NCBI GenBank assembly: GCA_022071945.1
Contig: JAJVIN010000005.1
Span: forward strand, 62,001-126,000
Source: Thermoanaerobaculia bacterium
GTDB taxonomy: Bacteria; Acidobacteriota; Thermoanaerobaculia; UBA5066
Direction of reading: 5' to 3'
DNA length: 64,000 bases
The notes beneath the pieces are model-generated. The model saw nothing but the letters and a program-made list of their open reading frames with translations. It was not told the DNA's origin and did no database searches. How positions within the stretch are numbered: the stretch's first letter is position 1; the number at the start of each line of letters is the position of its first letter. This document shows positions 53,118 to 61,852 of this stretch, one piece after another. A program made the translations under genes and the position numbers.

Positions 53118-54656
53118 ATGCCGAGCGTGACGGTCAACGTACCGATGAACCGCGTCGAGGGAGATCTCGAGATCTCCCTCGACATCGATGGCGGCGTGGT
53201 CACCGATGCACGTGCGTGCGGGACTCTCTACCGGGGGTTCGAAAAGGTCCTCATCGGCCGCGGCGCCATGGATGGCCTCGTCATCACCCCGAGGGTCTGC
53301 GGGATCTGCAGCACGAGCCACCTCGCGGCCGCCGCCACGGCTCTCGACCGGCTCACGGGCAGCCAGCCCCCACCCGGCGCCATCCGGATGCGAAACGTCT
53401 GCCTGATCGCCGAACACCTGCAGAGCGACATGCGGCAGAGCTTTCTGACCTTCGCCTGCGATTTCGCCAACCCCGCCTTCCAGGCTCACCCGCGTTACGC
53501 CGAGGCCAAAGAGAGGTACGAGCCCTTCCAGGGAGAGACGGCGATCGAGACCCTGCGCGCCACCCGCGGCGTCCTCGAGATCGTCGCCATCCTGGGCGGC
53601 CAGTGGCCGCATTCCTCCCACATGGTTCCCGGGGGCGTCGCTTTCGTTCCTCTCCCCTCGGACCTTTTGAAGTGCCGGCACCTTCTGAAGGCGTTCCAGG
53701 ACTTCTACGAAAGGCGGGTTCTCGGATGCCCGATTGCGAGGTGGCGGGAGGTCACCTCCCGGGCCGCCCTCGAGGCATGGCTCGCGGAGTCGCCCCGCCA
53801 CCGTGAGTCCGACCTCGGCTTCTTCCTCGATTTCGCCCGGAGCATCGGCCTTCACGAGACCGGGCGCGGGTACGGCTCCTTCATCTCTTACGGCTCCCTG
53901 GAGCGGCCAGAGGACACGAGCGTCGTCTCCATCTCGGGATCGAGCCCCTGGCTCTTCCCCTCCGGATTCGCGCAGGACACGACCCTTCACGAGTTCGACT
54001 CGTCCCGGATCGGGGAGCACATCGCCTACTCGTGGTTCGTCGGGTACGACGGCAGCCGGCACCCCTCGCAAGGCGTGACGCAGCCCTACGCGACCGGACA
54101 CGAGGCCCACAAGTACTCGTGGGCCAAGGCCACGCGGTACGGAGAGAACCCGGCGGAGACGGGTCCCCTGGCGGAGCTGATCCTCGCGAGGGACCCGCTC
54201 ATCCACGATTTCATGGCCTCCGAAGGTCCGAGCACGCTTCTTCGCCAGCTGGCCCGTATCCTCAGGCCCGCCTACCTGATCCCGGCGGCGCAGACCTGGC
54301 TCGGCGAGTCATCGGAAGACGGCCCCTATTACGTCAACCCCGGTCCGATCCCCGACGGTTCGGGCGCCGGGCTCGTGGAGGCCTCTCGAGGAGCTCTCGG
54401 CCACTGGATCAGCGTGAAGGGCGGAAAGATCGACCACTACCAGATCATCACCCCCACCGGGTGGAATGCCTCTCCGAGGGACACGGCTGGCATGCGCGGA
54501 CCCCTGGAGGAAGCCCTCATCGGGACGCCCGTGGAGGATTGTGAGAATCCCGTTCTCGCGGGATTCGTCGTCCGGTCCTTCGATCCGTGTCTCGTCTGCA
54601 CGGTCCACTCGATCGACCGCGGCCGGTCGCGGCGCCGCGTCACGTTCCGGATGTGA
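53118..54656 (+). CDS. [NiFe] hydrogenase large subunit, group 2-like
   Basis: A 512-residue catalytic subunit. L1 is [10 protein letters not shown] (Cys 61 and 64) and L2 is DPCLVCTVH (Cys 491 and 494, His 497), so all four Ni-Fe ligands are present. After the L2 His there is a 15-residue Arg-rich extension (498-512), the kind removed by a maturation endopeptidase once the metal centre is built. Such an extension is absent in classic H2-sensing HoxC/HupV. N-terminal [13 protein letters not shown] is also typical. It makes or oxidises H2; group placement suggests H2 uptake or sensing in the cytosol. It lies between the small subunit and protease genes. No hyp genes are in the window. Confidence 0.95.
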   Translation: MPSVTVNVPMNRVEGDLEISLDIDGGVVTDARACGTLYRGFEKVLIGRGAMDGLVITPRVCGICSTSHLAAAATALDRLTGSQPPPGAIRMRNVCLIAEHLQSDMRQSFLTFACDFANPAFQAHPRYAEAKERYEPFQGETAIETLRATRGVLEIVAILGGQWPHSSHMVPGGVAFVPLPSDLLKCRHLLKAFQDFYERRVLGCPIARWREVTSRAALEAWLAESPRHRESDLGFFLDFARSIGLHETGRGYGSFISYGSLERPEDTSVVSISGSSPWLFPSGFAQDTTLHEFDSSRIGEHIAYSWFVGYDGSRHPSQGVTQPYATGHEAHKYSWAKATRYGENPAETGPLAELILARDPLIHDFMASEGPSTLLRQLARILRPAYLIPAAQTWLGESSEDGPYYVNPGPIPDGSGAGLVEASRGALGHWISVKGGKIDHYQIITPTGWNASPRDTAGMRGPLEEALIGTPVEDCENPVLAGFVVRSFDPCLVCTVHSIDRGRSRRRVTFRM

Positions 54657-54670
54657 CGGAGGACGACCGG

Positions 54671-55096
54671 ATGACGAAGCCGAGCCGGATCGTCTGCATC
54701 GGGAACCCCTTCGTCGAGGAGGACGCGGCAGGATCGCGAGTCTTCGCGCTCTTGCGGTGCCGCGAGCTCCCGCCCGGAGTCGAGGCGATCGACGGGGGTC
54801 TGGCGAGCCCGAGTCTCTTCCTTCTCGCCGAGGGCGCGCGCCGGCTCGTCTTCGTCGACTCGGTGAGCGGGTGGGCGGCGCCCGGCAGCGTCGTCGAGCT
54901 GGCCCCGGAGGACGTGATCGAATCGGACCCCGGTGTCTATGGGCATGCGGCGGGCCTCGCTTTCCTCTTACGCACGCTTCCGCTCGTTTCGAGCCCGGTT
55001 CCCGGCATCTCGGTCATCGGCCTCGAGACTCCGGCGATCCGCGAATCGGTCGAGATGGCCGCGGACCTTGCCATCGCGCGGGCGGGGGCGCCATGA
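54671..55096 (+). CDS. Hydrogenase maturation protease (HupD/HybD-like)
   Basis: A 141-residue endopeptidase. [15 protein letters not shown] provides the N-terminal acidic nickel-sensing residue (GNxxxxDDGxG-like), FVDSVSGW the second Asp, and [13 protein letters not shown] the His. It trims the large-subunit C-terminus after nickel insertion, which fits the 15-residue extension on the neighbouring large subunit. It starts 14 nt after that gene, and its TGA overlaps the ATG of the following hybrid kinase. Slightly shorter than HybD (~160 residues). Confidence 0.9.
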   Translation: MTKPSRIVCIGNPFVEEDAAGSRVFALLRCRELPPGVEAIDGGLASPSLFLLAEGARRLVFVDSVSGWAAPGSVVELAPEDVIESDPGVYGHAAGLAFLLRTLPLVSSPVPGISVIGLETPAIRESVEMAADLAIARAGAP

Positions 55097-57483
55097 ACCA
55101 GGATGCGACGCCCCCTTCTGCCCGCTCCCGCGAAGAGCTGATCGAGGAGAACGCCCTCCTCCACGGAGAGGTCCTGGTGGCCCGCCGGGCCTCGGACATC
55201 ACGGCCGAGCTCGTCGCCGAGCAGTTCCGGAACCTCGAGCAAATCCTCTCCCAGCTCGAGGCCGTCCTGGCGGTCGAGCAGAAGCTCAAGGAGGACCTCG
55301 CCAAGAAGCTCGAGGAAGCGGAACAGCGCGAGCGCGAGCTGGCGGTGGCTCGCGCCGCGGCCGAGTCTGCCAGCCGGGCCAAGAGCACGTTTCTGGCCAC
55401 GATGAGCCACGAGATCCGGACCCCGATGAACGCCATCATCGGAATGACGGGCCTTCTGCTCGATACCCCGCTCTCGCCAAAGCAGCGGGAGTTCGTCGAG
55501 ATCGTCAGGCAGAGCGGCGACGCGCTCCTCGGCGTCATCAACGACATCCTCGACTTCTCCAAGATCGAGGCGGGCAGGCTCGATCTCGAGCCCCACCCCT
55601 TCGATCTTCGCCACTGTGTCGAGTCGGTCGTCGACCTCGTCGCGATCCGGGCGCAGGAGAAGGGGCTCGACATCGCGCTCATGATCGAGGCCCACACCCC
55701 GCAGGCCGTCATCGCGGATTCCGGGCGGGTCCGCCAGGTGCTGACGAACCTCCTCAGCAACGCCGTCAAGTTCACCGACGAGGGAGAGGTCATCGTCGCG
55801 GTTCGCGTCTCCGCCGAGCCAGATGAAGCGCACGAGGGGCACGAATTCCACATCTCGGTCAGGGACACCGGAATCGGAGTTCCACCCGAGCGAATCGACC
55901 GTCTGTTCCAGTCTTTCAGCCAGGTCGACACCTCGACCGCACGCCGGTTCGGCGGGACCGGGCTCGGGCTCGTGATCAGCAAGCGTCTCGTCGAGATGAT
56001 GGGAGGCCGCATCTGGGTCGAGACCGAGGCGGGGAAGGGCTCCACGTTCCACTTCACCTTCCGGGCAGTCGTCACGGACAGCGCCCGCCCGGTCTACCTG
56101 GCCGTCTCCCAGCCCCAGCTCGAGGGCCGGCGCGTCCTCGTCGTGGACGACAACCAGGCCAACCGGCGGATCCTCCAGCTGCAGGCCGAGTCGTGGGGAA
56201 TGGTCCCGGTGCTCGCCTCGTCCGGTTCCGAGGCTCTCGAAATCCTCGCACGGGGCGAGGAGTTCGACATCGGGCTTCTCGACATGAACATGCCCGGGAT
56301 GGACGGCCTCACGCTCGCCGAGAGGATCCGGCACCTTCCGTCCCCGAGCCAAAGGATGCCCCTCGCCATCCTGACCTCGATGGGGTTTCGGGACGCGGAC
56401 CCGCGGTTTTCGGAGTTCGCGGCGTTTCTCACCAAGCCGATCAAGGCCTCGCAGCTCTACAACACCCTCATCGAAATCTTCGCCGTCGAGATCTCGGACA
56501 CCTGCCGGCGAAAGCAGGAGGCCGAGCCGGGCGATTCAGAAGTGCCGGCCGAAGCGGCGGCACTGGCCGCGACGCTTCGGGTCCTCCTCGTCGAGGACAA
56601 CGCCATCAACCAGAAGCTGGGGCTTCTGCTTCTCGAGCGGCTCGGCTTTCGGGCCGACGTCGCCGGAAACGGCGTCGAGGCCCTGGAGGCCCTGGCCCGT
56701 CAACCCTACGACGTCGTCCTCATGGACCTCCAGATGCCCGTCATGGACGGCCTCGAGGCGACGCAGCGGCTCCGGAGCACGATGCTCGGATGGGGCCAGC
56801 CGAGAGTGATCGCGATGACGGCCAATGCCATGCAGGGCGACCGCGATCTCTGTCTTTCGGCCGGCATGGATGACTACCTCAGCAAGCCGATCCGTCTCGA
56901 GGAGCTCCGCCGGGCGCTCTCGAAGTGCATCCCCTCGGGCGAGTCTGTGGGCGAGCCCGCTTCCGCCGGAGCGCCTGTCGAAAACCCGGAGACGCGAACG
57001 GCAGAGGCCGACTCCGGTCCGCCTCCCCCGGCCAAGCAGACCCCTCGGCCGGAAGAGGGCGGGACAGGGGGGCAGGGGCGCGATGCGGCGGGAGTGCAGT
57101 CCTCCGGAAGCTCCTCCGCGGCCGATCCAGCAGTCTTCGACACGAAGGCGATCCGGAGACTGAGAGCGACGCTTGGCAAGCGAGCCCCCGACCTGCTTGC
57201 CGGGCTCTTCGAGAGCTTCAGCAAGGACGGGAGCCGGCTCATCTCTGAGGCTCGCCGGGCCCTCGGGGCGGGTTCCGCGGCCGAAGTCCGGCGGGCGGCT
57301 CACACCCTCAAGGCCAATGCCGCCACGTTCGGAGCGTCCGCGCTGTCGGCCAGGGCGCGCGATCTGGAGGAACAGGCGAGGGCCGGCATCCTCGAGAATG
57401 CGGAAGACCTTCTGGTCGCCCTCGAGGAGGATCTGAAGTCGTGGGAGACGGCGCGGGCGTCCGTCAGCCTGGACGCTTCGTGA
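55093..57483 (+). CDS. Hybrid histidine kinase HisKA-HATPase-REC-REC-HPt (BarA-like), soluble
   Basis: A 796-residue phosphorelay protein. Residues ~15-95 are a coiled coil with no transmembrane helix and no recognisable PAS or GAF. HisKA His 106 is in [12 protein letters not shown]; HATPase ([34 protein letters not shown]) follows to ~340. REC1 (~350-470; [11 protein letters not shown]), REC2 (~495-615; [11 protein letters not shown]), a Pro/Gly-rich linker and an HPt domain with His in [15 protein letters not shown] complete it. The ATG overlaps the protease stop by 4 nt, so it is translationally coupled to the hydrogenase genes. Lack of a sensor domain suggests its input comes from a partner protein. 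Confidence 0.9.
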   Translation: MNQDATPPSARSREELIEENALLHGEVLVARRASDITAELVAEQFRNLEQILSQLEAVLAVEQKLKEDLAKKLEEAEQRERELAVARAAAESASRAKSTFLATMSHEIRTPMNAIIGMTGLLLDTPLSPKQREFVEIVRQSGDALLGVINDILDFSKIEAGRLDLEPHPFDLRHCVESVVDLVAIRAQEKGLDIALMIEAHTPQAVIADSGRVRQVLTNLLSNAVKFTDEGEVIVAVRVSAEPDEAHEGHEFHISVRDTGIGVPPERIDRLFQSFSQVDTSTARRFGGTGLGLVISKRLVEMMGGRIWVETEAGKGSTFHFTFRAVVTDSARPVYLAVSQPQLEGRRVLVVDDNQANRRILQLQAESWGMVPVLASSGSEALEILARGEEFDIGLLDMNMPGMDGLTLAERIRHLPSPSQRMPLAILTSMGFRDADPRFSEFAAFLTKPIKASQLYNTLIEIFAVEISDTCRRKQEAEPGDSEVPAEAAALAATLRVLLVEDNAINQKLGLLLLERLGFRADVAGNGVEALEALARQPYDVVLMDLQMPVMDGLEATQRLRSTMLGWGQPRVIAMTANAMQGDRDLCLSAGMDDYLSKPIRLEELRRALSKCIPSGESVGEPASAGAPVENPETRTAEADSGPPPPAKQTPRPEEGGTGGQGRDAAGVQSSGSSSAADPAVFDTKAIRRLRATLGKRAPDLLAGLFESFSKDGSRLISEARRALGAGSAAEVRRAAHTLKANAATFGASALSARARDLEEQARAGILENAEDLLVALEEDLKSWETARASVSLDAS

Positions 57484-57507
57484 TGTCCGGGCGGGGGAAC
57501 CTCGCGC

Positions 57508-58041
57508 CTACCTGCCCACGCTCGTCGCCATGACGACGGTCTGCTGGAGGACCTTCCCGTTCCTCGGATCGATCAGGTGATCCTCGACCGCGATCTGGAG
57601 CGTCTCGTCGTCGGAGGTCCACCGGGCATACCTCATCACCTTGTCCCGGTAGGTCTTTTCCGTCTCGGGTGAGATGGCAAAGCCCTTTTCTTTCGAGAGG
57701 TCCGCGATGTCGCCCAGGATGTTGCGCTCGCCGAAGAGAAACCGGGCCCCCGCGATGTCCTTCGCGTAGAACCCCGTCACTTCCTCGATCTTGCTTCCCG
57801 TCACCCAGACCGCGATCTTGAGCTTGGAGAGCTTCGCCCGGATCTGCTTCTTCACAGAGTCCGGCTGGGAGGTGTCCTTGTCCATCTCGGCGAGGAGCTT
57901 CTTCGTCTCCTCCTGCGCCCGCTCGTTGGCGATCTTCGTGAGCTCTGGTTCGAGAACGCCTCCCGGTGGAGCCGGGACGCCAGGGACGGGAGAGGGTGAG
58001 GACCCGAGGGCGAGGATGAGGACCGCGGCCAGAACAGACAT
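57508..58041 (-). CDS. Secreted protein of unknown function
   Basis: A 177-residue protein with a short signal-like segment (SVLAAVLILALGSSPSP) and a Pro-rich spacer. The mature domain is helical then mixed, containing KLKIAVWVTGSKIEEVTGFY and VEDHLIDPRNGKVLQQTVVMA; a DHLI-DP element and many charged residues are visible, but no family. ATG 58041 has no ribosome site; TAGAAT ends 8 nt before it, suggesting a leaderless mRNA. It lies between a convergent hybrid-kinase stop and a rhomboid-like gene on its own strand. Confidence 0.65.
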   Translation of the reverse strand: MSVLAAVLILALGSSPSPVPGVPAPPGGVLEPELTKIANERAQEETKKLLAEMDKDTSQPDSVKKQIRAKLSKLKIAVWVTGSKIEEVTGFYAKDIAGARFLFGERNILGDIADLSKEKGFAISPETEKTYRDKVMRYARWTSDDETLQIAVEDHLIDPRNGKVLQQTVVMATSVGR

Positions 58042-58049
58042 AGAGCCCG

Positions 58050-58055
58050 ATTCTA
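58050..58055 (-). promoter_or_regulatory. -10-like hexamer TAGAAT 8 nt before an ATG
   Basis: GGTTAGAATCGGGCTCTATG on the minus strand. The core and flanks match those before the FmdB-type gene (18526). Confidence 0.5.
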
Positions 58056-58060
58056 ACCAG

Positions 58061-58984
58061 CTACTCCCGATTCTTGATGACGATCTCCCCGGGCTTTCCG
58101 GCCACGTACCGAAGGGAACACTCGGCAAAACCCTCGCATTTCAGGCAGATCCTGTCCTTGTCACCCTTGAAATCTATGGGCTTGCAGATGTTCACCCCGG
58201 GCACCACGAGCTTGGCGAGGTCCGAGGCGAACTCCTTCGATTCGGGCCCGAGCTCTCCCCCCGCCCGGGTTGCTTCCCTGAGCCTTTCCACTTTCGGGAA
58301 GAGCTCGCGGTTGCGCTTCTCGAGAGTGTCGTCGACCCTGACGGAGCTCGCCGTCTTGACGGCCTGCACCGCCTGTCGCGCGACGCGCCTCGCGTGGCTT
58401 CTGCCCCGCTCTCTCGCCCAGAAGTAGAGGAACCCGGCGGAGGCTCCCATCAACCGGACGGCGGCTGGCGCCAGTCCCCGCATCCTCAGATCCGCGAAGA
58501 AGTCGAAGGCGAGGAAGGCCGCGCCGAGGAAGGCCAGCCACTTCACCTTGACCGGGATCACGAAGAACATGAAGAACTGCATGTCGGGGAACAGGTAGGC
58601 GTAGGCGAAGAGCATCGAGACGGGCACGACGAAGGGATCGGTGTGAAGAGGCGTTCCCACGACGAAGGCCGAGAGGGACCCCCCGAGCGTCGCCACCAGC
58701 CAGAAGACCGTGAACTCCTTCGTTCCCCACTCGGTCTCGAGGGCGGAACCGAGGATGTAGAGGGCCATGGCTCCGAAAAAGAGGCTCAGGGGCCCGGAGT
58801 GCAGGAACTGGTAGGTGATGGCCGTCCAGGGGGCCGCGAGGACCTTCCACGGCTCGAAGGCGAAGATCGCGAGAGTCTTGCCAGGGTCGGCGACCTGCAA
58901 GAAAAAGAAGATGAAGTGAAGCCCGCAGAGCGGGAGGGTCAATCCGAGTTTTGGGGCGAAGAGATCTCGCCCGTCGTGGCTCAT
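58061..58984 (-). CDS. Rhomboid-like membrane protein lacking catalytic residues
   Basis: A 307-residue protein with about six hydrophobic helices followed by a ~100-residue charged C-terminal domain. TYQFLHSGPLSLFFGAMALY and GSALETEWG correspond to rhomboid TM2-3. At the catalytic Ser position the text is VVPVSMLFAYAY, not GxSG, and the TM6 His is replaced (VRLMGASAG). It is therefore probably an inactive pseudoprotease. The C-terminal part has four Cys (NICKP, CLKC, ECS) that could bind metal. ATG 58984 is the first start consistent with the membrane topology. The role may be membrane-protein binding or quality control. Confidence 0.75.
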   Translation of the reverse strand: MSHDGRDLFAPKLGLTLPLCGLHFIFFFLQVADPGKTLAIFAFEPWKVLAAPWTAITYQFLHSGPLSLFFGAMALYILGSALETEWGTKEFTVFWLVATLGGSLSAFVVGTPLHTDPFVVPVSMLFAYAYLFPDMQFFMFFVIPVKVKWLAFLGAAFLAFDFFADLRMRGLAPAAVRLMGASAGFLYFWARERGRSHARRVARQAVQAVKTASSVRVDDTLEKRNRELFPKVERLREATRAGGELGPESKEFASDLAKLVVPGVNICKPIDFKGDKDRICLKCEGFAECSLRYVAGKPGEIVIKNRE

Positions 58985-59208
58985 GTCCGGTCCGCCTCTT
59001 GACGCCTCAGGCCTCACCGGGCCTGCCGCCCGTCGAGGTTCGCATGCGGGAAGGATGCAGGCAAGTGACGGAGTCCCCAAGGGAACCGAACCGCTTAGGT
59101 TAGGTTCTTCTCGTGCCGACCGTGCTCCGGGAGAAGGGCTTCGAATTCAGGATCTTCGCGTCCGATCACTCGCCCGCTCAAAGTTGCATGAATCTGACTT
59201 CAGGAAGG

Positions 59209-59241
59209 AGCCCCGGGGGAGAGCCTGTCTTCCCCGGGGCT
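59209..59241 (-). terminator. Hairpin downstream of the tandem coiled-coil genes
   Basis: A 10-bp stem AGCCCCGGGG / CCCCGGGGCT with a 13-nt loop, 8 nt beyond the stop at 59249. CCTTCCT but no T-run follows on the minus strand. Confidence 0.5.
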
Positions 59242-59248
59242 ATCCTGA

Positions 59249-59854
59249 CTAGGTCCGAATCGGTTCGGGAAGCTGGATGGAGGCCATGGCGGTGATGGCG
59301 TCTTGGCAGGTTGCGAACTGCTTCTCGGCCGAGGCTATCTCGGCGGACATGCCCGCCAGGTTGCGGATCAGGGCGGCCGCGACGATCCGCTCGCGTGCCG
59401 CTCGGATGGCACCGTCGGCCGCGTTCATGCGGCCGTCCGCCTGCTTGAGGAACAGGTGCAGGCGGCGTTCGAAGACCGCGATTTCGGACTTGACCCTGTT
59501 GTTCGTCACGGGGTCTTTGATGGTACCGAGCTGGATGCGTGCCGCCTTGAGAGTCTCTTCTCCGCGGATGCGAACGTCCTCCACGGAGCCGCGGAGTCGT
59601 TCCAGTTCGGCGCGGTGGCGCTCCACGAGCTGGTCGCCGGTCTCGGAGACCACGCTGGTGTCTCCGGGAGCCGCGTTCTCGATGATCTTGGCGGCCTCCT
59701 TGCTCGCGATGGCCATGTTCCGCGACGTCTCTGTGCGGGTCTTCTCGTAGGCCTTGACGGCGGCACCGTACTCGGAGGCCTTGGGGGTGGAGTTCAAGAA
59801 GAGAGGCACCCCGAGAAGCAGGGCACCTGCGGTGGCGAGAGAGATTCGCTTCAT
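59249..59854 (-). CDS. Anchored coiled-coil protein, paralogue B of a tandem pair
   Basis: A 201-residue protein. An N-terminal hydrophobic segment (ISLATAGALLLGVPLFLN) is followed by YGAAVKAYEK and long amphipathic helices to the end. Near-identical landmarks with the upstream paralogue (59997-60620) are SVEDVRIRGEE, RVKSEIAVFERRL, AARERIVAAALIR and CQDAITAMASIQLP. About half of all aligned residues are identical by eye. The single Cys near the C-terminus is conserved in both. AGAAAGAAGG-type spacing precedes the ATG. No named domain. Probably membrane-anchored or secreted, with a helical bundle facing the periplasm. Confidence 0.72.
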   Translation of the reverse strand: MKRISLATAGALLLGVPLFLNSTPKASEYGAAVKAYEKTRTETSRNMAIASKEAAKIIENAAPGDTSVVSETGDQLVERHRAELERLRGSVEDVRIRGEETLKAARIQLGTIKDPVTNNRVKSEIAVFERRLHLFLKQADGRMNAADGAIRAARERIVAAALIRNLAGMSAEIASAEKQFATCQDAITAMASIQLPEPIRT

Positions 59855-59996
59855 GGTCTTTCTCCTTCTTTCCGGGGAAGTGATCCCCCGTACGTCTCTC
59901 TGATCGGCACAATGCGTGGCTGATTCGGGAGTTCTTGGTGTTTGGTGGACAGGGAGGCCGGGTGGCCGATGAAGGCCACCCCGCTGTGGGTGATCG

Positions 59997-60620
59997 CTAG
60001 GAGGAGACGAGTGGTTCGGAGGGGAGCTGGATGGAGGCCATCGCGGTGATGGCGTCCTTGCAGTGGCGCAAGTCTTTCTCGGCCGAGGCGATAGTCGTAC
60101 CCATGTCTCTGAGGTCGCGGATGAGGGCAGCGGCGACGACCCTCTCGCGTGCGGCGGCGATCGCGGTTTCGGCTGCCTTCAGCTCGGTTTCGGCCTTGGA
60201 GAGGAAGGACACCAGCTGCCGCTCGAAGATCGCGATCTCGGACTGGACACGGGAGACGGTAGCGGGATCGGAGAAGGTGGCCAGCTGGGCCTTTGCAGCC
60301 TTGGCCTTCTCCTCTCCCTTGATCCGGACGTCCTCGACGGTGGCGCGGACCTTCTCGACCTCTGAGCGGTGCGTGTCGACGAGCTGGTCGACGGTCTGGA
60401 TGACGGCGACGGAGTCTCCGGAGCCGGCCGTCCGGATGGTGGACGTGGCTTCGACGGAGGCCACCTTCATCGCGTTGGCGGCCTCGGAGACACTCTTGTT
60501 GTACTCGTTGACGGCCTGACCGTAGGTGGTGGACTTCCGGGTGAAGCCCGTGACGAGGACGCCACCTGCGATCAGGACGGCGGCGGTGATGAGGACGAAG
60601 TACTTTCCGGCACGGAACAT
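59997..60620 (-). CDS. Anchored coiled-coil protein, paralogue A of a tandem pair
   Basis: A 207-residue protein. The N-terminal helix (YFVLITAAVLIAGGVLVTG) looks like an uncleaved anchor. Then YGQAVNEYNKSVSEAANAMK and two long helical hairpins follow, with TVEDVRIKGEE, RVQSEIAIFERQL, AARERVVAAALIR and CKDAITAMASIQLP shared with paralogue B. AAAGGAG is 6-7 nt before the ATG. It lies 187 nt downstream of the DUF4407-like gene and 142 nt upstream of paralogue B. Function unknown; the shared helices suggest the two copies form a hetero-oligomer. Confidence 0.72.
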   Translation of the reverse strand: MFRAGKYFVLITAAVLIAGGVLVTGFTRKSTTYGQAVNEYNKSVSEAANAMKVASVEATSTIRTAGSGDSVAVIQTVDQLVDTHRSEVEKVRATVEDVRIKGEEKAKAAKAQLATFSDPATVSRVQSEIAIFERQLVSFLSKAETELKAAETAIAAARERVVAAALIRDLRDMGTTIASAEKDLRHCKDAITAMASIQLPSEPLVSS

Positions 60621-60807
60621 GACGGACTCCTTTCATATCGGTGCGGTTTGGCACCGTCTTTGGTGAGGACATCGGAAGAAAGAGGGACTCTGGACGAAAG
60701 ATTCGGCCGGCCTGTTCTGTCTTCTTCAGTGGTAGGGAACCGGCTGCGGTCAGAAGGGAAAGCCGGCGGGAGCGACTGACTTCCGCCGGCTCCGATGCGG
60801 TACGCCC

Positions 60808-61845
60808 TCAGTCGATGGACGGAGGGAGCTTCAGGCGAGCCCTGACGGCCGCTTCGTGGTGGACGGCCAGTTCATCCGCGAGTGTCCGCCCGAGTTGCAG
60901 CTTGTAGAGGATCGGGAACAGCTCGACGAAGATCAGAAGCAGTGAGAAGAGGATTCTCGCCACCGCCACGACCGTGCTTCGGGCGGAGAGTTCGTTGAGA
61001 GCCTGGAGTTCGATCGTGATGTCGCGTTTGCCGAGGTAGCTACGTCCGGATGCCTCGGCCTTGCGTACGAGATCACCCTGAGAAGCCTCGAGTTCCCTCT
61101 GGATCTCCGCGATCCTGGGTTCGTTCTTCTGAAGGACGGCCCTGAGCCGCTGCTCTTGCCGGACCTTGATGAGCTTCTTTTCGGCTGCGGAACTTCCGTG
61201 GCCACGCAGTCCACTGCCGGCAACCGCGTCGATCTCGTCGGTCAAGGCCTTCTCGGCTCGCCGGAGGGTGTCTTCATGTTCCGTGGACTCCATTCGAAGC
61301 CGGTAGATCTCGTCCTCCATGGACTTCCTCCTGGAGGCAGCATCGGCCTGATGGGCGCGGGATTCCTCCCTTTCGATTCGCTGGGCGGTTTCTTCCTTCT
61401 GCTGGCGGATCGCGTCCCTGAAGACGAGAAGACCGAGGGGTTCGGCCACCATCACGGAGAGGAGCAGGGAGATCGCCAGCCTGATCACCAGAAGGGATGC
61501 CCGCCAGGCGGAGACCTTGCTCGCGATCATCGAAGTGACGAGGGAAGTGTCGATGTTCCAGACGATCGCCGCCCATCCGAGGGCAATGTAGTAGGAGTAG
61601 ACGGACTTGGAGACGAGGAAGGCGACGTAGAAGCAGGATACGAACGCGAGCAGGGTGTTGAGGAGGACTCCCATGCCGACGTGCATGTAGCGTCTCTGCT
61701 CGAGCCTGGAGGGAACCACGAACTCCGGGGGGACACCCGACAACTGGATGAGGAATCGGGTGAACAGGCCGGGAAGGTCACGGCTCGGCTGATCTGGGAT
61801 CCCGGAAGAATCTTCAGGCACCGGTCTTCGAAATTCATGAATCAT
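60808..61845 (-). CDS. DUF4407-like multi-pass membrane protein with cytosolic coiled coil
   Basis: A 345-residue protein. Residues ~55-145 contain three hydrophobic segments with YMHVGMGVLLNTLLAFVSC and WAAIVWNIDTSLV, which I associate with DUF4407 proteins. A ~130-residue charged coiled coil (QQKEETAQRIEREESRAHQ...) follows, then a last helix (VAVARILFSLLLIFVELFP) and a short tail. DUF4407 proteins are widespread but have no established function. It starts 7 nt after the transglutaminase-like stop with GTGAGG upstream, so the two are coupled. Confidence 0.8.
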   Translation of the reverse strand: MIHEFRRPVPEDSSGIPDQPSRDLPGLFTRFLIQLSGVPPEFVVPSRLEQRRYMHVGMGVLLNTLLAFVSCFYVAFLVSKSVYSYYIALGWAAIVWNIDTSLVTSMIASKVSAWRASLLVIRLAISLLLSVMVAEPLGLLVFRDAIRQQKEETAQRIEREESRAHQADAASRRKSMEDEIYRLRMESTEHEDTLRRAEKALTDEIDAVAGSGLRGHGSSAAEKKLIKVRQEQRLRAVLQKNEPRIAEIQRELEASQGDLVRKAEASGRSYLGKRDITIELQALNELSARSTVVAVARILFSLLLIFVELFPILYKLQLGRTLADELAVHHEAAVRARLKLPPSID

Positions 61846-61852
61846 GGTGGCC

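Noticed and set aside
53118-54656. Complex I NuoD-like protein instead of hydrogenase
   Set aside because: Both CxxC pairs (L1 and L2) and the terminal His with cleavable tail are present; NuoD lacks them.
55093-57483. Membrane-bound BarA orthologue
   Set aside because: There is no transmembrane segment or periplasmic loop; the N-terminus is a soluble coiled coil.
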